This document shows, piece after piece, positions 1-11,318 of a stretch of DNA of 64,000 nucleotides. Position numbers and translations under genes: made by a program. The notes beneath the pieces were generated by a model. The model did no database searches. It was not told the origin of the DNA and worked only from the letters and a program-made list of their open reading frames with translations. Within the stretch, counting starts at the first letter, position 1, and each line of letters starts with the position of its first letter. This DNA is from Staphylococcus sp. NAM3COL9. GTDB taxonomy: Bacteria > Bacillota > Bacilli > Staphylococcales > Staphylococcaceae. Location of the stretch: contig NZ_LGPC01000011.1 in assembly GCF_001431205.1 (NCBI RefSeq), positions 310,001 through 374,000 on the forward strand, given 5' to 3'.

Positions 1-828
1 TTTATATAAGTGTCCAATTGCTCTTTTGAATGAACCTTTGCTCATATTAAAAATTTCTTTGATAGCTTCTGGACTCGATTTATCTGAGAAAGGTAGTTCC
101 CCATCGTACTCTACAAGTAAATCAAAGATTTTTTGACCATCATCATCAAGTCTTTCGTGTGCAAGTGGTAAAAATGAACCATTCAATTCACCTTTATCGT
201 TTTGACCAATGATACGCACTTTTACATTTTCACCGAGACGTGGTTCCTCTTTACGTTCTGTTTCGTGAACAAAAATTTTATAACCCTCTTTTGAAAGTAA
301 GAAGCTGCCAATTCGTAATAAACGATATGGTCTTGCTTCGATGATTTTATTTTTCAATTCATTGTCGAAAACAGACTTATACGTTTGTTCTACTATTGTT
401 TCTGTTGCTAAACGTGCGAACATATTATTATCTCTATCAATACGTAACGTAACGAATAATTCATCACCTTGTACTGGCCATACTGATTTAACTTTTGGTA
501 AATCTTCCCAAGGTATTAATACTTCTCTTGGTAAACCTACATCGACATGTGCACCATCACGATCAACTTTTAATACTTTTACAAAATCATATTTATCAGT
601 TGTTACGTCAGGCATATTTTGCGTAGCAAATAATGCGCCTGATCTATTTGGGTAAATAAAGAAACTATATTCTTCCCCTATATTTAATTCGTCTTCATCT
701 TTAATTTCGGATTGATTGAGTTTAACTTCTTCTCCGTTTGGTCCTTTTAACTTATATGTTGAGCCTTCTAATCCAACAACTTTAAGAAATTCTATAGAAC
801 CTACAATATCTTTTTCATCTTGGGCCAT
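1..828 (-). CDS. cvfB: Conserved virulence factor B (S1-type RNA-binding protein), 3' end cut by window
   Basis: The reading frame is open from an ATG at 826-828 (minus strand) to the window edge, giving 276 residues; roughly 25 C-terminal residues are missing compared with the ~300-residue family. The translation begins MAQDEKDIVGSIEF and matches staphylococcal CvfB, a protein with tandem S1-like RNA-binding domains and a C-terminal winged helix (the last visible residues, FKRAIGHLYK, are in that region). In S. aureus CvfB affects virulence-factor expression and binds RNA. A Shine-Dalgarno AAGGAGA lies just upstream. It is divergent from the ABC-F gene at 986. Confidence 0.95.
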   Translation of the reverse strand, partial: MAQDEKDIVGSIEFLKVVGLEGSTYKLKGPNGEEVKLNQSEIKDEDELNIGEEYSFFIYPNRSGALFATQNMPDVTTDKYDFVKVLKVDRDGAHVDVGLPREVLIPWEDLPKVKSVWPVQGDELFVTLRIDRDNNMFARLATETIVEQTYKSVFDNELKNKIIEARPYRLLRIGSFLLSKEGYKIFVHETERKEEPRLGENVKVRIIGQNDKGELNGSFLPLAHERLDDDGQKIFDLLVEYDGELPFSDKSSPEAIKEIFNMSKGSFKRAIGHLYK

Positions 829-985
829 ACTTTTCTCCTTCGTACATACAGATTTATTCTTATTTATTATAACATGCTATGAAGAAACTAGCATCACTAC
901 ATCGAGAATGGTCGAAACAAGTTAATAAGTGTGTTATAATTTGTCCGGTAGATTAACGAAAAGGATAACGAAAAGGAGTAAATGC

Positions 986-2587
986 ATGTTACAAGTTACT
1001 GATGTAAGTTTACGATTTGGTGATCGTAAACTATTTGAAGATGTAAATATTAAATTTACAGATGGCAATTGTTATGGATTAATAGGAGCTAATGGCGCAG
1101 GTAAATCAACGTTCTTAAAGATTTTATCGGGTGAATTAGATGCTCAAACTGGTCATGTTTCTATGGGGAAAGACGAACGTTTAGCAGTATTAAAACAGGA
1201 TCACTTTGCATTTGAAGATGAACGTGTAATTGATGTTGTTGTTAAAGGACACGAACGTTTATATGAAGTAATGAAAGAAAAAGATGAAATCTATATGAAA
1301 CCAGACTTCAGTGATGAAGATGGTATTAGAGCTGCAGAACTAGAGGGCGAATTTGCTGAAATGGATGGCTGGAATGCTGAAGCAGATGCGGGTACATTAC
1401 TTTCTGGTCTAGGTATCAAAGCAAATCTACAAGATAAAACAATGTCAGAATTAGAAAATAATCAAAAAGTTAAAGTGCTATTAGCACAAAGTCTTTTTGG
1501 TAAACCTGACGTATTATTACTAGATGAGCCTACTAACGGTTTAGATATCCCTGCAATAAGCTGGTTAGAAGATTTCTTGATTAATTTTGAAAACACACTT
1601 ATTGTTGTGTCTCATGATAGACACTTTTTAAATAATGTTTGTACGCATATTGCTGACTTAGATTACGGGAAAATTAAATTGTTCGTTGGTAACTATGATT
1701 TCTGGTACCAATCAAGTCAACTTGCTATGAAAATGGCTCAAGATCAAAACAAGAAAAAAGAAGAAAAAGTTAAAGAATTACAAGATTTCGTGGCACGTTT
1801 CTCTGCAAACGCCTCTAAATCAAAACAAGCAACAAGTCGTAAGAAACAATTAGAAAAAATCGAGATTGATGATATTCAACCATCTTCTCGTCGTTATCCT
1901 TTTGTGAAATTCACACCTGAACGTGAAATTGGTAATGATTTATTACATGTCGACAATGTTTCTAAAACAATCGACGGCGTAAAAATATTAGATAATATTT
2001 CATTCTCTATGGATCCTAATGATAAAGCTGTATTAGTTGGTGATAGTGAATTCGCTAAATCAACATTACTTAAAATCTTAGCTGGTGAACTCGAACCAGA
2101 TGAAGGTACAGTAAGATGGGGAGTAACAACTTCTCAAAGCTTCTTACCTAAAGATAACTCATTCTACTTCGAAGGTGTAGATACGAACTTAGTTGACTGG
2201 TTACGTCAATATGCACCTGAGGACGAACAAACAGAGACATTTTTACGAGGCTTCTTAGGACGTATGTTATTTAGCGGTGAAGAAGTTAAGAAAAAAGCAA
2301 GTGTCTTATCTGGTGGAGAGAAAGTACGTTGTATGCTAAGTAAAATGATGTTATCTAGTTCTAATGTGTTACTACTAGATGAACCTACAAACCATTTAGA
2401 CTTAGAAAGTATTACTGCAGTCAATGATGGCTTGAAATCATTCAAAGGCTCTATTATCTTTACATCTTATGATTTTGAATTCATCAATACGATTGCAAAC
2501 CGTGTTATTGATTTAAATCCAACTGGTGGTCTTTCTAAAGAAACGACTTATAGAGCTTATTTAGAAGAAACTGGTGTATTAAAATAA
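986..2587 (+). CDS. ykpA: ABC-F family ATPase (YkpA-like) with degenerate ATPase motifs
   Basis: A soluble protein of 533 residues with two ABC ATPase domains joined by a charged linker and no membrane segments, the layout of ABC-F translation factors. It matches B. subtilis YkpA along its length. The ATG at 986 is chosen because AAGGAG lies 7 bases upstream; upstream in-frame codons have no such site. NBD1 has an intact Walker A (GANGAGKST) and LLLDEPTN, but its signature reads ELENNQ rather than LSGGE. NBD2 keeps LSGGEK and DEPTNHLD, but its Walker A is GDSEFAKST (glycine before lysine lost) and its switch histidine is tyrosine (FTSYD). Both composite ATP sites therefore look altered. A TATAAT at 935-940 may be the -10 box. 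Confidence 0.93.
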   Translation: MLQVTDVSLRFGDRKLFEDVNIKFTDGNCYGLIGANGAGKSTFLKILSGELDAQTGHVSMGKDERLAVLKQDHFAFEDERVIDVVVKGHERLYEVMKEKDEIYMKPDFSDEDGIRAAELEGEFAEMDGWNAEADAGTLLSGLGIKANLQDKTMSELENNQKVKVLLAQSLFGKPDVLLLDEPTNGLDIPAISWLEDFLINFENTLIVVSHDRHFLNNVCTHIADLDYGKIKLFVGNYDFWYQSSQLAMKMAQDQNKKKEEKVKELQDFVARFSANASKSKQATSRKKQLEKIEIDDIQPSSRRYPFVKFTPEREIGNDLLHVDNVSKTIDGVKILDNISFSMDPNDKAVLVGDSEFAKSTLLKILAGELEPDEGTVRWGVTTSQSFLPKDNSFYFEGVDTNLVDWLRQYAPEDEQTETFLRGFLGRMLFSGEEVKKKASVLSGGEKVRCMLSKMMLSSSNVLLLDEPTNHLDLESITAVNDGLKSFKGSIIFTSYDFEFINTIANRVIDLNPTGGLSKETTYRAYLEETGVLK

Positions 2588-2625
2588 TAAACTTGTGTTA
2601 TTGATTTAAATATAACGCAATAATT

Positions 2626-2664
2626 AAAAGGAGTATCCTACTTAATTTATAGGATGCTCCTTTT
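2626..2664 (+). terminator. Hairpin downstream of the ABC-F gene
   Basis: A stem of 15 bases per arm (AAAAGGAGTATCCTA against TAGGATGCTCCTTTT, with one mispair) and a 9-base loop, starting 39 bases after the ABC-F stop codon. The trailing T run is short (TTTT). It probably terminates together with the hairpin that follows. Confidence 0.6.
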
Positions 2665-2672
2665 AAAATATA

Positions 2673-2712
2673 GACACCCCAATGTTGTAAAGGCATTAGA
2701 GGTGTCTTTTTT
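2673..2712 (+). terminator. Rho-independent terminator
   Basis: GACACC at 2673-2678 pairs with GGTGTC at 2701-2706, with partial internal pairing, and is followed directly by six T. This is a classical intrinsic terminator backing up the preceding hairpin. Confidence 0.75.
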
Positions 2713-2971
2713 ATTTGCGCTTATCTTTATATGAGCTGAATTTATATATTAGATTGGCTGAATCAAGTTATTATTATTTAAAATTGTAGTAATTTGAAGC
2801 TGATCCCTGACGAATTAATAAGGCACAACACGAAGACCACAAGTTAAGGATGTCCCCCACTTTATTCATCTGATTTAGGGTGAAGCCCCCACTTTTTAGG
2901 CTGATTACTTTCAAAATGAATTTTTGAATTATATAATCATAATTAATTCAAATGAACGGAGGAATTTTTTT
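2713..2971. other. Intergenic stretch with C-rich imperfect repeat; possible decayed element
   Basis: No convincing gene. It contains two copies of a short C-rich unit, CCCCCACTTTATT at about 2852 and CCCCCACTTTTTA at about 2886, each followed by a variant of CTGATT. On the minus strand a frame stays open for about 35 codons across 2785-2895 without a start or a recognisable family. It may be the decayed end of a mobile element or a regulatory transcript; I cannot identify it. The aldo/keto reductase Shine-Dalgarno (GGAGGA, 2958-2963) closes the stretch. Confidence 0.35.
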
Positions 2972-3802
2972 ATGGAAAATTTAAATATGATTGATGGTCA
3001 ACTTTTACCACAAATCGGCTTCGGGACATATAAATTAAATGGTGCACAAGGTGTACATGCAATTGTTAATGCATTAAATCAAGGATACAGAATATTAGAT
3101 ACAGCCTATAACTATGAAAATGAAGGTACAGTGGGTAAAGCAATTGAACGAAGTCATGTTTCTAGAGATCAAATCATTGTAACTTCGAAATTACCAGGTC
3201 GTTATCAAGACTATGATGCAGCATTAACAGCTATCCAAGAATCAATTTATCGATTAAATGTTGAGTATATTGATTTATATTTAATTCATTGGCCAAACCC
3301 AAAGAATAATAAATATGTTGAAGCTTGGCAAGCGATGATTGATGCTCAAAAAGCGGGACTTATTAAATCTATTGGTGTTTGTAATTTCTTACCAGAACAT
3401 ATAGAAAAATTAGAAAAAGAAACTGGTGTCTTACCTACTGTGAATCAGATTGAATTACATCCTTACTTTAATCAACAAGATATGGTTGAGTATAATAATA
3501 CAAATGGAATTATTACAGAAGCATGGAGTCCATTAGGTCGTGCATCTGAAGTAATAAAAGATAAAAATATCGCTGTAATTGCTGAAAAATATAATAAAAC
3601 AATACCTCAAATTATATTAAGATGGCACATTCAATTAGGTGTAGTGCCAATTCCAAAATCCACTTCTATCACGAGACAAATTCAGAATCTAAATGTTTTT
3701 GATTTTAACTTAGACGTTGAAGACATAGAAAAGATAAATAACTTATCTCAAAAAGATGGTAGATTAAAAGGTCAAGATCCTGCAACATATGAAGAATTTT
3801 AA
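2972..3802 (+). CDS. Aldo/keto reductase
   Basis: A cytosolic NADPH-dependent carbonyl reductase of 276 residues, the usual length for compact bacterial AKRs of the YvgN / 2,5-diketogluconate reductase type. The catalytic tetrad is visible: Asp43 and Tyr48 (ILDTAYNYEN), Lys73 (VTSKLP) and His106 (DLYLIHWP). The cofactor-binding IPKST motif lies near residue 230. The start is the ATG at 2972, with GGAGGA 8 bases upstream; an earlier in-frame codon at 2924 lacks a ribosome binding site. It stands alone between two terminated units. The physiological substrate cannot be read from the sequence. Confidence 0.92.
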   Translation: MENLNMIDGQLLPQIGFGTYKLNGAQGVHAIVNALNQGYRILDTAYNYENEGTVGKAIERSHVSRDQIIVTSKLPGRYQDYDAALTAIQESIYRLNVEYIDLYLIHWPNPKNNKYVEAWQAMIDAQKAGLIKSIGVCNFLPEHIEKLEKETGVLPTVNQIELHPYFNQQDMVEYNNTNGIITEAWSPLGRASEVIKDKNIAVIAEKYNKTIPQIILRWHIQLGVVPIPKSTSITRQIQNLNVFDFNLDVEDIEKINNLSQKDGRLKGQDPATYEEF

Positions 3803-3973
3803 AAATTAATTGTTATTAAACAGTTTTATTTATTTTTACACTTATAACGTAAAATGTATAAATGAAATGTTGTATTTTTCAGTAAATTTAAAAAACTTCA
3901 TAAAAGCGGTTTACAGTACATATAAGCATATGTATAATATGAATCATAAACAAACAAAAATTAAATATGGTTT

Positions 3974-4140
3974 TGATGAGGCGCATCAATCATTAGTAAA
4001 TATTAGAAGAACCTGCCTGCTAGCAGCTAATTTTGAAAGGGTGAGATGCCGAAATAGTTATAATAGCAGCTTATAACACGTTGGACTTTATGGTTAAGAG
4101 CTAAGAGTCTGTCATTATTGTAAGATAATGGAGTGCATCA
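3974..4140 (+). promoter_or_regulatory. Lysine riboswitch (L box)
   Basis: The stretch carries the conserved L-box blocks: TGATGAGGCGCATCAATCA followed by TTAGTA, then GAAAGGGTGAGATGCCGAAA, and a closing GGAGTGCATCA. TGATG at 3974-3978 pairs with CATCA at 4136-4140 to form P1. It precedes the aspartokinase gene and is followed by an intrinsic terminator, the standard arrangement for lysine-triggered attenuation. When lysine binds, the terminator at 4157 should form and switch off the operon. Confidence 0.93.
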
Positions 4141-4156
4141 CTTGTATATAAATTAT

Positions 4157-4191
4157 AGAACAAGTTCGCATTCCGAACTTGTTCTTTTTTT
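4157..4191 (+). terminator. Riboswitch-controlled terminator before lysC
   Basis: AGAACAAGTTCG (4157-4168) and CGAACTTGTTCT (4174-4185) form a perfect 12-bp stem with a 5-base loop and a T-rich tail. It lies between the L box and the lysC ribosome binding site, so it is the expression platform of the lysine riboswitch. Confidence 0.9.
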
Positions 4192-4232
4192 AATACTGTG
4201 ATTCTCCCCTATTGATTGAGGAGGATATAGAA

Positions 4233-5435
4233 TTGAACAGAAGTGTTTTGAAATTTGGAGGTTCTTCAGTAAGTGATTTTACAAAAATAAAAAATATAGC
4301 GGAAATGTTAAAAATGAGAGTTGATCAAGGTGAACAGCTTATTGTTGTTGTTAGTGCCATGGGCAAGACGACAGATGAGCTTATGGCTAATGTTTCTGCA
4401 TTGACTACAAACCCAAAAGATCAAGAACTTGCACTATTATTAACAACAGGTGAACAGCAGACAGTTTCTTACTTATCTATGGTTTTAAATGATATTGGGG
4501 TGAATGCCAAAGCGATGACCGGATATCAAGCTGGTATTAAGACGGTTGGACATCATTTAAAAAGTAGAATAGCAGAAATTAATCCTGATACGTTCGAAAT
4601 CGCGTTTACAGAAAATGATATTTTAGTAGTTGCTGGCTTCCAAGGTGTTAATGAATCACTAGAAGTGACGACGTTAGGTCGAGGTGGTTCTGATACTACT
4701 GCTGTTGCTTTAGCAGCAAGCAATGACACGGCATGTGAGATTTATACCGATGTCGATGGTGTCTATGCTACAGACCCAAGATTATATAAAGATGCAAAAC
4801 GACTTGAATACGTTTCTTATGAAGAGATGATGGAGATGAGTGCATTAGGTGCAGGCGTGTTAGAAACAAGAAGCGTCGAATTAGCAAACAACTATAATAT
4901 CCCGCTTTATTTAGGAAGAACTTTATCAAATGTGAAAGGAACATGGATTATGTCACAAGCAGAATTATTAGAAAAAAAAGCAGTCACAGGTGTGGCGTTA
5001 GATACACATATGATGCACGTTACAATTAGTTATCCTCTACCAGATAATAGATTACTTACTGAGCTCTTCACTCAATTGGAAGAAGGTTCAGTAAATGTTG
5101 ATATGATTTCTCAGATTATTAACTTGGAAGGTTTACAAATGTCCTTTACTATTAAAGATACAGATGCTTTTCAGATTTCAACCATATTGGAAACTTTAAA
5201 AGAACAGTTTAGTGCATTAGATTTCAAGATTAATGAAGAATACGTTAAAATCTCTTTAATTGGTTCTGGTATGCGGGATATTTCTGGTGTAGCATCAAAA
5301 GCATTCATTACTTTAATTGAAAACGATATTTCATTTTATCAAACTACAACATCAGAAATAAGCATTTCATGTGTGATAGATGCTGAGAATGGCGAACGAG
5401 CTGTTCGAACCCTCTATCAAGCTTTTGATATCTGA
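4233..5435 (+). CDS. lysC: Aspartokinase, lysine-sensitive type
   Basis: Phosphorylates aspartate, the first step of the aspartate-family pathway. The protein has 400 residues. The N-terminal kinase signature KFGGSSVSD is at the start, GRGGSDTTAVALA and the TDVDGVYATDPR substrate region follow, and two C-terminal ACT-type regulatory regions lie from about residue 265. I start it at the TTG at 4233, 8 bases after GAGGAGG (4218-4224); the in-frame TTG at 4212 is upstream of that ribosome binding site and adds residues not seen in the family. It is the first gene of the lysine operon, behind the L box, so lysine controls it by attenuation. Confidence 0.95.
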   Translation: MNRSVLKFGGSSVSDFTKIKNIAEMLKMRVDQGEQLIVVVSAMGKTTDELMANVSALTTNPKDQELALLLTTGEQQTVSYLSMVLNDIGVNAKAMTGYQAGIKTVGHHLKSRIAEINPDTFEIAFTENDILVVAGFQGVNESLEVTTLGRGGSDTTAVALAASNDTACEIYTDVDGVYATDPRLYKDAKRLEYVSYEEMMEMSALGAGVLETRSVELANNYNIPLYLGRTLSNVKGTWIMSQAELLEKKAVTGVALDTHMMHVTISYPLPDNRLLTELFTQLEEGSVNVDMISQIINLEGLQMSFTIKDTDAFQISTILETLKEQFSALDFKINEEYVKISLIGSGMRDISGVASKAFITLIENDISFYQTTTSEISISCVIDAENGERAVRTLYQAFDI

Positions 5436-5489
5436 ATTTTCGGAATATAATTAAGGTTTATTAAAATAATAAAATGGAGTGTATGGTAT

Positions 5490-8087
<2,598 letters not shown>

Positions 8088-8109
8088 AAACTAAGGAGCG
8101 TATTAAATT

Positions 8110-8829
8110 ATGGTACAACATTTAACGGCAGAAGAAATTATTAAATATATAAGTGATGCAAAGAAATCTACACCCCTAAAGGTTTATATTAATGGGGATT
8201 TTGAAAATGTAACCTTCCCTGATAGTTTTAAAGTGTTTGGTTCAGCTGATTCAAAAGTTGTTTTTTGTGAAGCGGATGAATGGAAAACATTTTATGAAAC
8301 AAATCAATCAAGTATTGAAGCTATAGAAGTTGAAATGGATCGTCGTAATTCGGCCGTTCCATTAAAAGATTTAACTAACACAAATGCACGTATTGAACCA
8401 GGTGCTTTCATTCGTGAACAAGCTATCATTGAAGATGGTGCAGTGATCATGATGGGTGCCACAATTAATATTGGCGCTGTAGTTGGTGAAGGTACAATGG
8501 TAGATATGAATGCAACACTTGGCGGTCGTGCAACTACTGGTAAAAATGTACATGTTGGTGCAGGCTCGGTATTAGCTGGTGTCATTGAACCACCTAGTGC
8601 TTCACCAGTAGTAATCGAAGATGATGTGCTTATTGGTGCGAATGCAGTTATTCTTGAAGGTGTTCGTGTTGGTAAAGGTTCTATTGTAGCTGCTGGTGCA
8701 ATCGTAACGCAAGATGTGCCAGCTGGAACAGTTGTTGCAGGTACACCTGCTAAAGTGATTAAACAAACAAGTGAAGTTGAAGACTCAAAACGTGAAATCG
8801 TTTCAGCTTTAAGAAAATTGAATGACTAA
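8110..8829 (+). CDS. dapD: Tetrahydrodipicolinate N-acetyltransferase
   Basis: Acetylates tetrahydrodipicolinate, which defines the acetyl-blocked route of Bacilli (DapH type). It has 239 residues: an N-terminal cap domain and a left-handed beta-helix of hexapeptide repeats from about residue 90 (for example [21 protein letters not shown] and [14 protein letters not shown]). AAGGAG lies 8 bases before the ATG. It is the last gene of the first operon block; a hairpin follows before the deacetylase gene. Confidence 0.95.
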   Translation: MVQHLTAEEIIKYISDAKKSTPLKVYINGDFENVTFPDSFKVFGSADSKVVFCEADEWKTFYETNQSSIEAIEVEMDRRNSAVPLKDLTNTNARIEPGAFIREQAIIEDGAVIMMGATINIGAVVGEGTMVDMNATLGGRATTGKNVHVGAGSVLAGVIEPPSASPVVIEDDVLIGANAVILEGVRVGKGSIVAAGAIVTQDVPAGTVVAGTPAKVIKQTSEVEDSKREIVSALRKLND

Positions 8830-8928
8830 AGCTTAATTCCATGCAATTTTCACTTTTACTAAGTTAGTTAAAGTTCCATAATAATAATAATAATGCTTCT
8901 TAGTAAGAACACTCATAAATATTAATGT

Positions 8929-8992
8929 AGGAGGTTTAAGCCGAGACAAGATGTATTATACATTGATGAGTCCGACTTACCTCCTCATTTTT
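8929..8992 (+). terminator. Imperfect hairpin between dapD and the deacetylase gene, with AGGAGG/CCTCCT arms
   Basis: AGGAGGT at 8929-8935 pairs with ACCTCCT at 8979-8985, extended by AAG/CTT and an ATGTAT/ATACAT apical stem with internal mismatches, then CATTTTTA. It can act as a partial terminator. The remaining gap (8830-9087) holds an ATA microsatellite at about 8879-8894 and AT-rich DNA, with no further gene. Confidence 0.55.
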
Positions 8993-9087
8993 ATATTAGA
9001 TTTTTGAGCTTTTTCTATACATATAAACGAAGTACTTTAGAATAAAGCCTGAAGTTAATTAATAAAACTAGAAGGATTTGATTTAAA

Positions 9088-10245
9088 ATGAATGAATTAG
9101 AATTCGTCACAACACATAGACGTCATTTGCATCAAAAACCAGAGTTAAGTCTACATGAATATGAAACTACTACCTATATTGCTACTTTCTTAGATGAATT
9201 AGGTATAAGTTATGAACGCCCTCTTGATACAGGATTAGTTGCTTACCTACCTGGGAATGGTGAGCACACGATAGCTTATCGTGCAGATATTGATGCATTA
9301 CCTATTTTTGAAGAAAATGATGTAACTTACAAAAGTTTAACAGATAATGTGATGCATGCTTGCGGACACGATGGACATACTACTGCGCTAATGTTGTTTG
9401 TTAAACGATGTAAATCAATGGCTGATCAAGGAACGTTACCGCAAAATATCGTTTTTATTTTTCAGCCTGCTGAAGAAACAGGTGGCGGCGCAAATCGATT
9501 AATTCGTGCTGGTGCCTTTAAAAATTATGATATTGAAGCAGTATTTGGCATTCATGTTATGCCCTTTGAAAATGAAGGGAAAGTTGTTATCCGAGATGAA
9601 GAAATAACAGCAAGTGCTACTGAATATAGATTTTATTTAAATGGCCTTTCTAGTCATGTTGCTGATAAAGAACAAGGACATTCTTGTGGAGAAGCGTTAC
9701 AACATGTTTTAAGCCAAGTAGGACAAATTCAACAATATCATTTGAATGGTTTAAAACGAAATATTGTCCATATGGGTCATTTTGAAGCCGGAGAAGCGAT
9801 CAATACCGTCCCTAGTCATGGTTATCTCGAAGGTACAATCAGAACATATGATACGCTTGACCTAGAAATCGTAAAACAACAAATGGCTAAAATTGCTGAA
9901 AGTGTAAGCTTATTATTTAATGTAGAATGTGAAGTGAAGTTTGAAGAAGGTTACCCGCCTACTTACAATGATCCATTACTACGTAAACATGTTGAACATG
10001 GATTGGAAAATGCAGATTTTGAAATTATAAATAAACTTACACCTTATTTATTTGGTGAAGATTTTAGTTTTTATAGTCAACTTGCGCCGAGTTATTTTAT
10101 ATTTGTGGGTGTACGCGATGAAGCGAAGGGTTATGTAACTGGCTTGCACACTGCGCATTTAAATTTTAATGAACATATGCTCATACGTATTGCAGATTAT
10201 TATGAACAACTTCTAAAATCTTACAGTGAGGTGCGTGTACAATGA
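9088..10245 (+). CDS. M20 family N-acetyl-diaminopimelate deacetylase (DapL/YkuR-like)
   Basis: A 385-residue metallo-amidohydrolase of peptidase family M20. Metal-ligand and catalytic motifs are visible: [12 protein letters not shown] near residue 91, [13 protein letters not shown] near 130, GIHVMPF near 153 and FGEDFSFY near 330. Members of this family remove the acetyl group from N-acetyl-LL-diaminopimelate in Bacilli, and its position between dapD and lysA supports that role. The aminotransferase of the acetyl route is not in this operon. Its stop overlaps the alr2 start by four bases. Confidence 0.88.
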   Translation: MNELEFVTTHRRHLHQKPELSLHEYETTTYIATFLDELGISYERPLDTGLVAYLPGNGEHTIAYRADIDALPIFEENDVTYKSLTDNVMHACGHDGHTTALMLFVKRCKSMADQGTLPQNIVFIFQPAEETGGGANRLIRAGAFKNYDIEAVFGIHVMPFENEGKVVIRDEEITASATEYRFYLNGLSSHVADKEQGHSCGEALQHVLSQVGQIQQYHLNGLKRNIVHMGHFEAGEAINTVPSHGYLEGTIRTYDTLDLEIVKQQMAKIAESVSLLFNVECEVKFEEGYPPTYNDPLLRKHVEHGLENADFEIINKLTPYLFGEDFSFYSQLAPSYFIFVGVRDEAKGYVTGLHTAHLNFNEHMLIRIADYYEQLLKSYSEVRVQ

Positions 10246-11315
10246 CAGCAATTTGGTCAGTAGACACAGAGAAATTTTATGAAAATGCAGTAAATGTAGC
10301 GCAAGACAACCAACTCATGGCAGTAGTTAAAAATAATGCTTACCATTACGGTTTGGAATTTGCTCTTCAACAATTCAAAAAAGCTGGTATTCAAACTTTT
10401 AGTACAACTTCTTTGAGAGAAGCAATCCGAATTCGTAAACTTATACCCGACGCTACGATATTTTTAATGAATGCAGTTTATGAATTTGATAAAGTACGTG
10501 CGTATGATATTCAGATGACTTTACCTTCTCTAACCTTCTATTATGAACATGTAGAAGATTTATATGATATTCAGGTTCATTTAGAATATGAAAATTTATT
10601 ACATCGTTCAGGACTAAAATCAATTGCAGAAATGAGAGAAGTGCTTAAACATCATGCGCAAAATAAAAGTGAACAGCGTATGATAATAACTGGCTTATGG
10701 ACACACTTTGGATATGCAGACGAATTTGATGTGCTGGATTATGAAATTGAGCGAAAAGCATGGTTAGAAGTTGTAGATACACTATTAACTGAGGGCTATC
10801 AGTTTGATTTAATTCATGCGCAAAATAGTGCGAGTTATTATCGAGAAGATGGTATCTTTCCGGGTCACACACACGCGCGTGTTGGTATTGCATTGTATGG
10901 TTCAAGACCATATAGTGATGTAGACGAAACAGAAATTAAACAATCGTTGACTGTTAAAGGTAATGTTATTCAAGTACGTGAAGTTAATCAAGGAGATTAT
11001 TGTGGGTATAGTTTTGCTTATGAAGCTACACAAGATGAGACAAGATTAGCAGTCGTAGATGTTGGTTATGGCGATGGTATACTTAAATCAAGAGCACAAC
11101 ATGAAGCATTGATTAATGGTAAACGCTACCCTATACGTGCGTTAATGATGAGTCATATGTTTGTAGAAGTAGATAGCAATGTTCGTGCACAAGATGAAGT
11201 GATACTATATAATAACGATATACGCGTAGATGAGTTCACATTTAAGGGTGTCGGCGCGAATTCTGAACAATTAAGCGCGATGAATCATGACTCACTAATA
11301 AAGGAGTATAGATAA
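10242..11315 (+). CDS. alr2: Alanine racemase-like PLP enzyme (Alr2)
   Basis: A 357-residue fold-type III PLP enzyme. The PLP lysine lies in [12 protein letters not shown] near residue 30; [10 protein letters not shown] near residue 205 is also typical. In S. aureus the corresponding lysine-operon copy is called Alr2 and is distinct from the main alanine racemase. The family motif VKANAYGHG is diverged to VKNNAYHYG and the usual tyrosine loop is altered, so the true substrate (alanine or another amino acid) is uncertain. It is translationally coupled to the deacetylase, and lysA follows after three bases. Confidence 0.88.
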   Translation: MTAIWSVDTEKFYENAVNVAQDNQLMAVVKNNAYHYGLEFALQQFKKAGIQTFSTTSLREAIRIRKLIPDATIFLMNAVYEFDKVRAYDIQMTLPSLTFYYEHVEDLYDIQVHLEYENLLHRSGLKSIAEMREVLKHHAQNKSEQRMIITGLWTHFGYADEFDVLDYEIERKAWLEVVDTLLTEGYQFDLIHAQNSASYYREDGIFPGHTHARVGIALYGSRPYSDVDETEIKQSLTVKGNVIQVREVNQGDYCGYSFAYEATQDETRLAVVDVGYGDGILKSRAQHEALINGKRYPIRALMMSHMFVEVDSNVRAQDEVILYNNDIRVDEFTFKGVGANSEQLSAMNHDSLIKEYR

Positions 11316-11318
11316 ATT

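Noticed and set aside
3810..4076. 88-codon plus-strand reading frame between the aldo/keto reductase and lysC
   Set aside because: It has no ribosome binding site or known family and its second half lies inside the lysine riboswitch, which explains the conservation there.
8879..8894. ATA trinucleotide run as a possible repeat array
   Set aside because: Only about five units, no spacers; a simple AT microsatellite, not a CRISPR or functional array.
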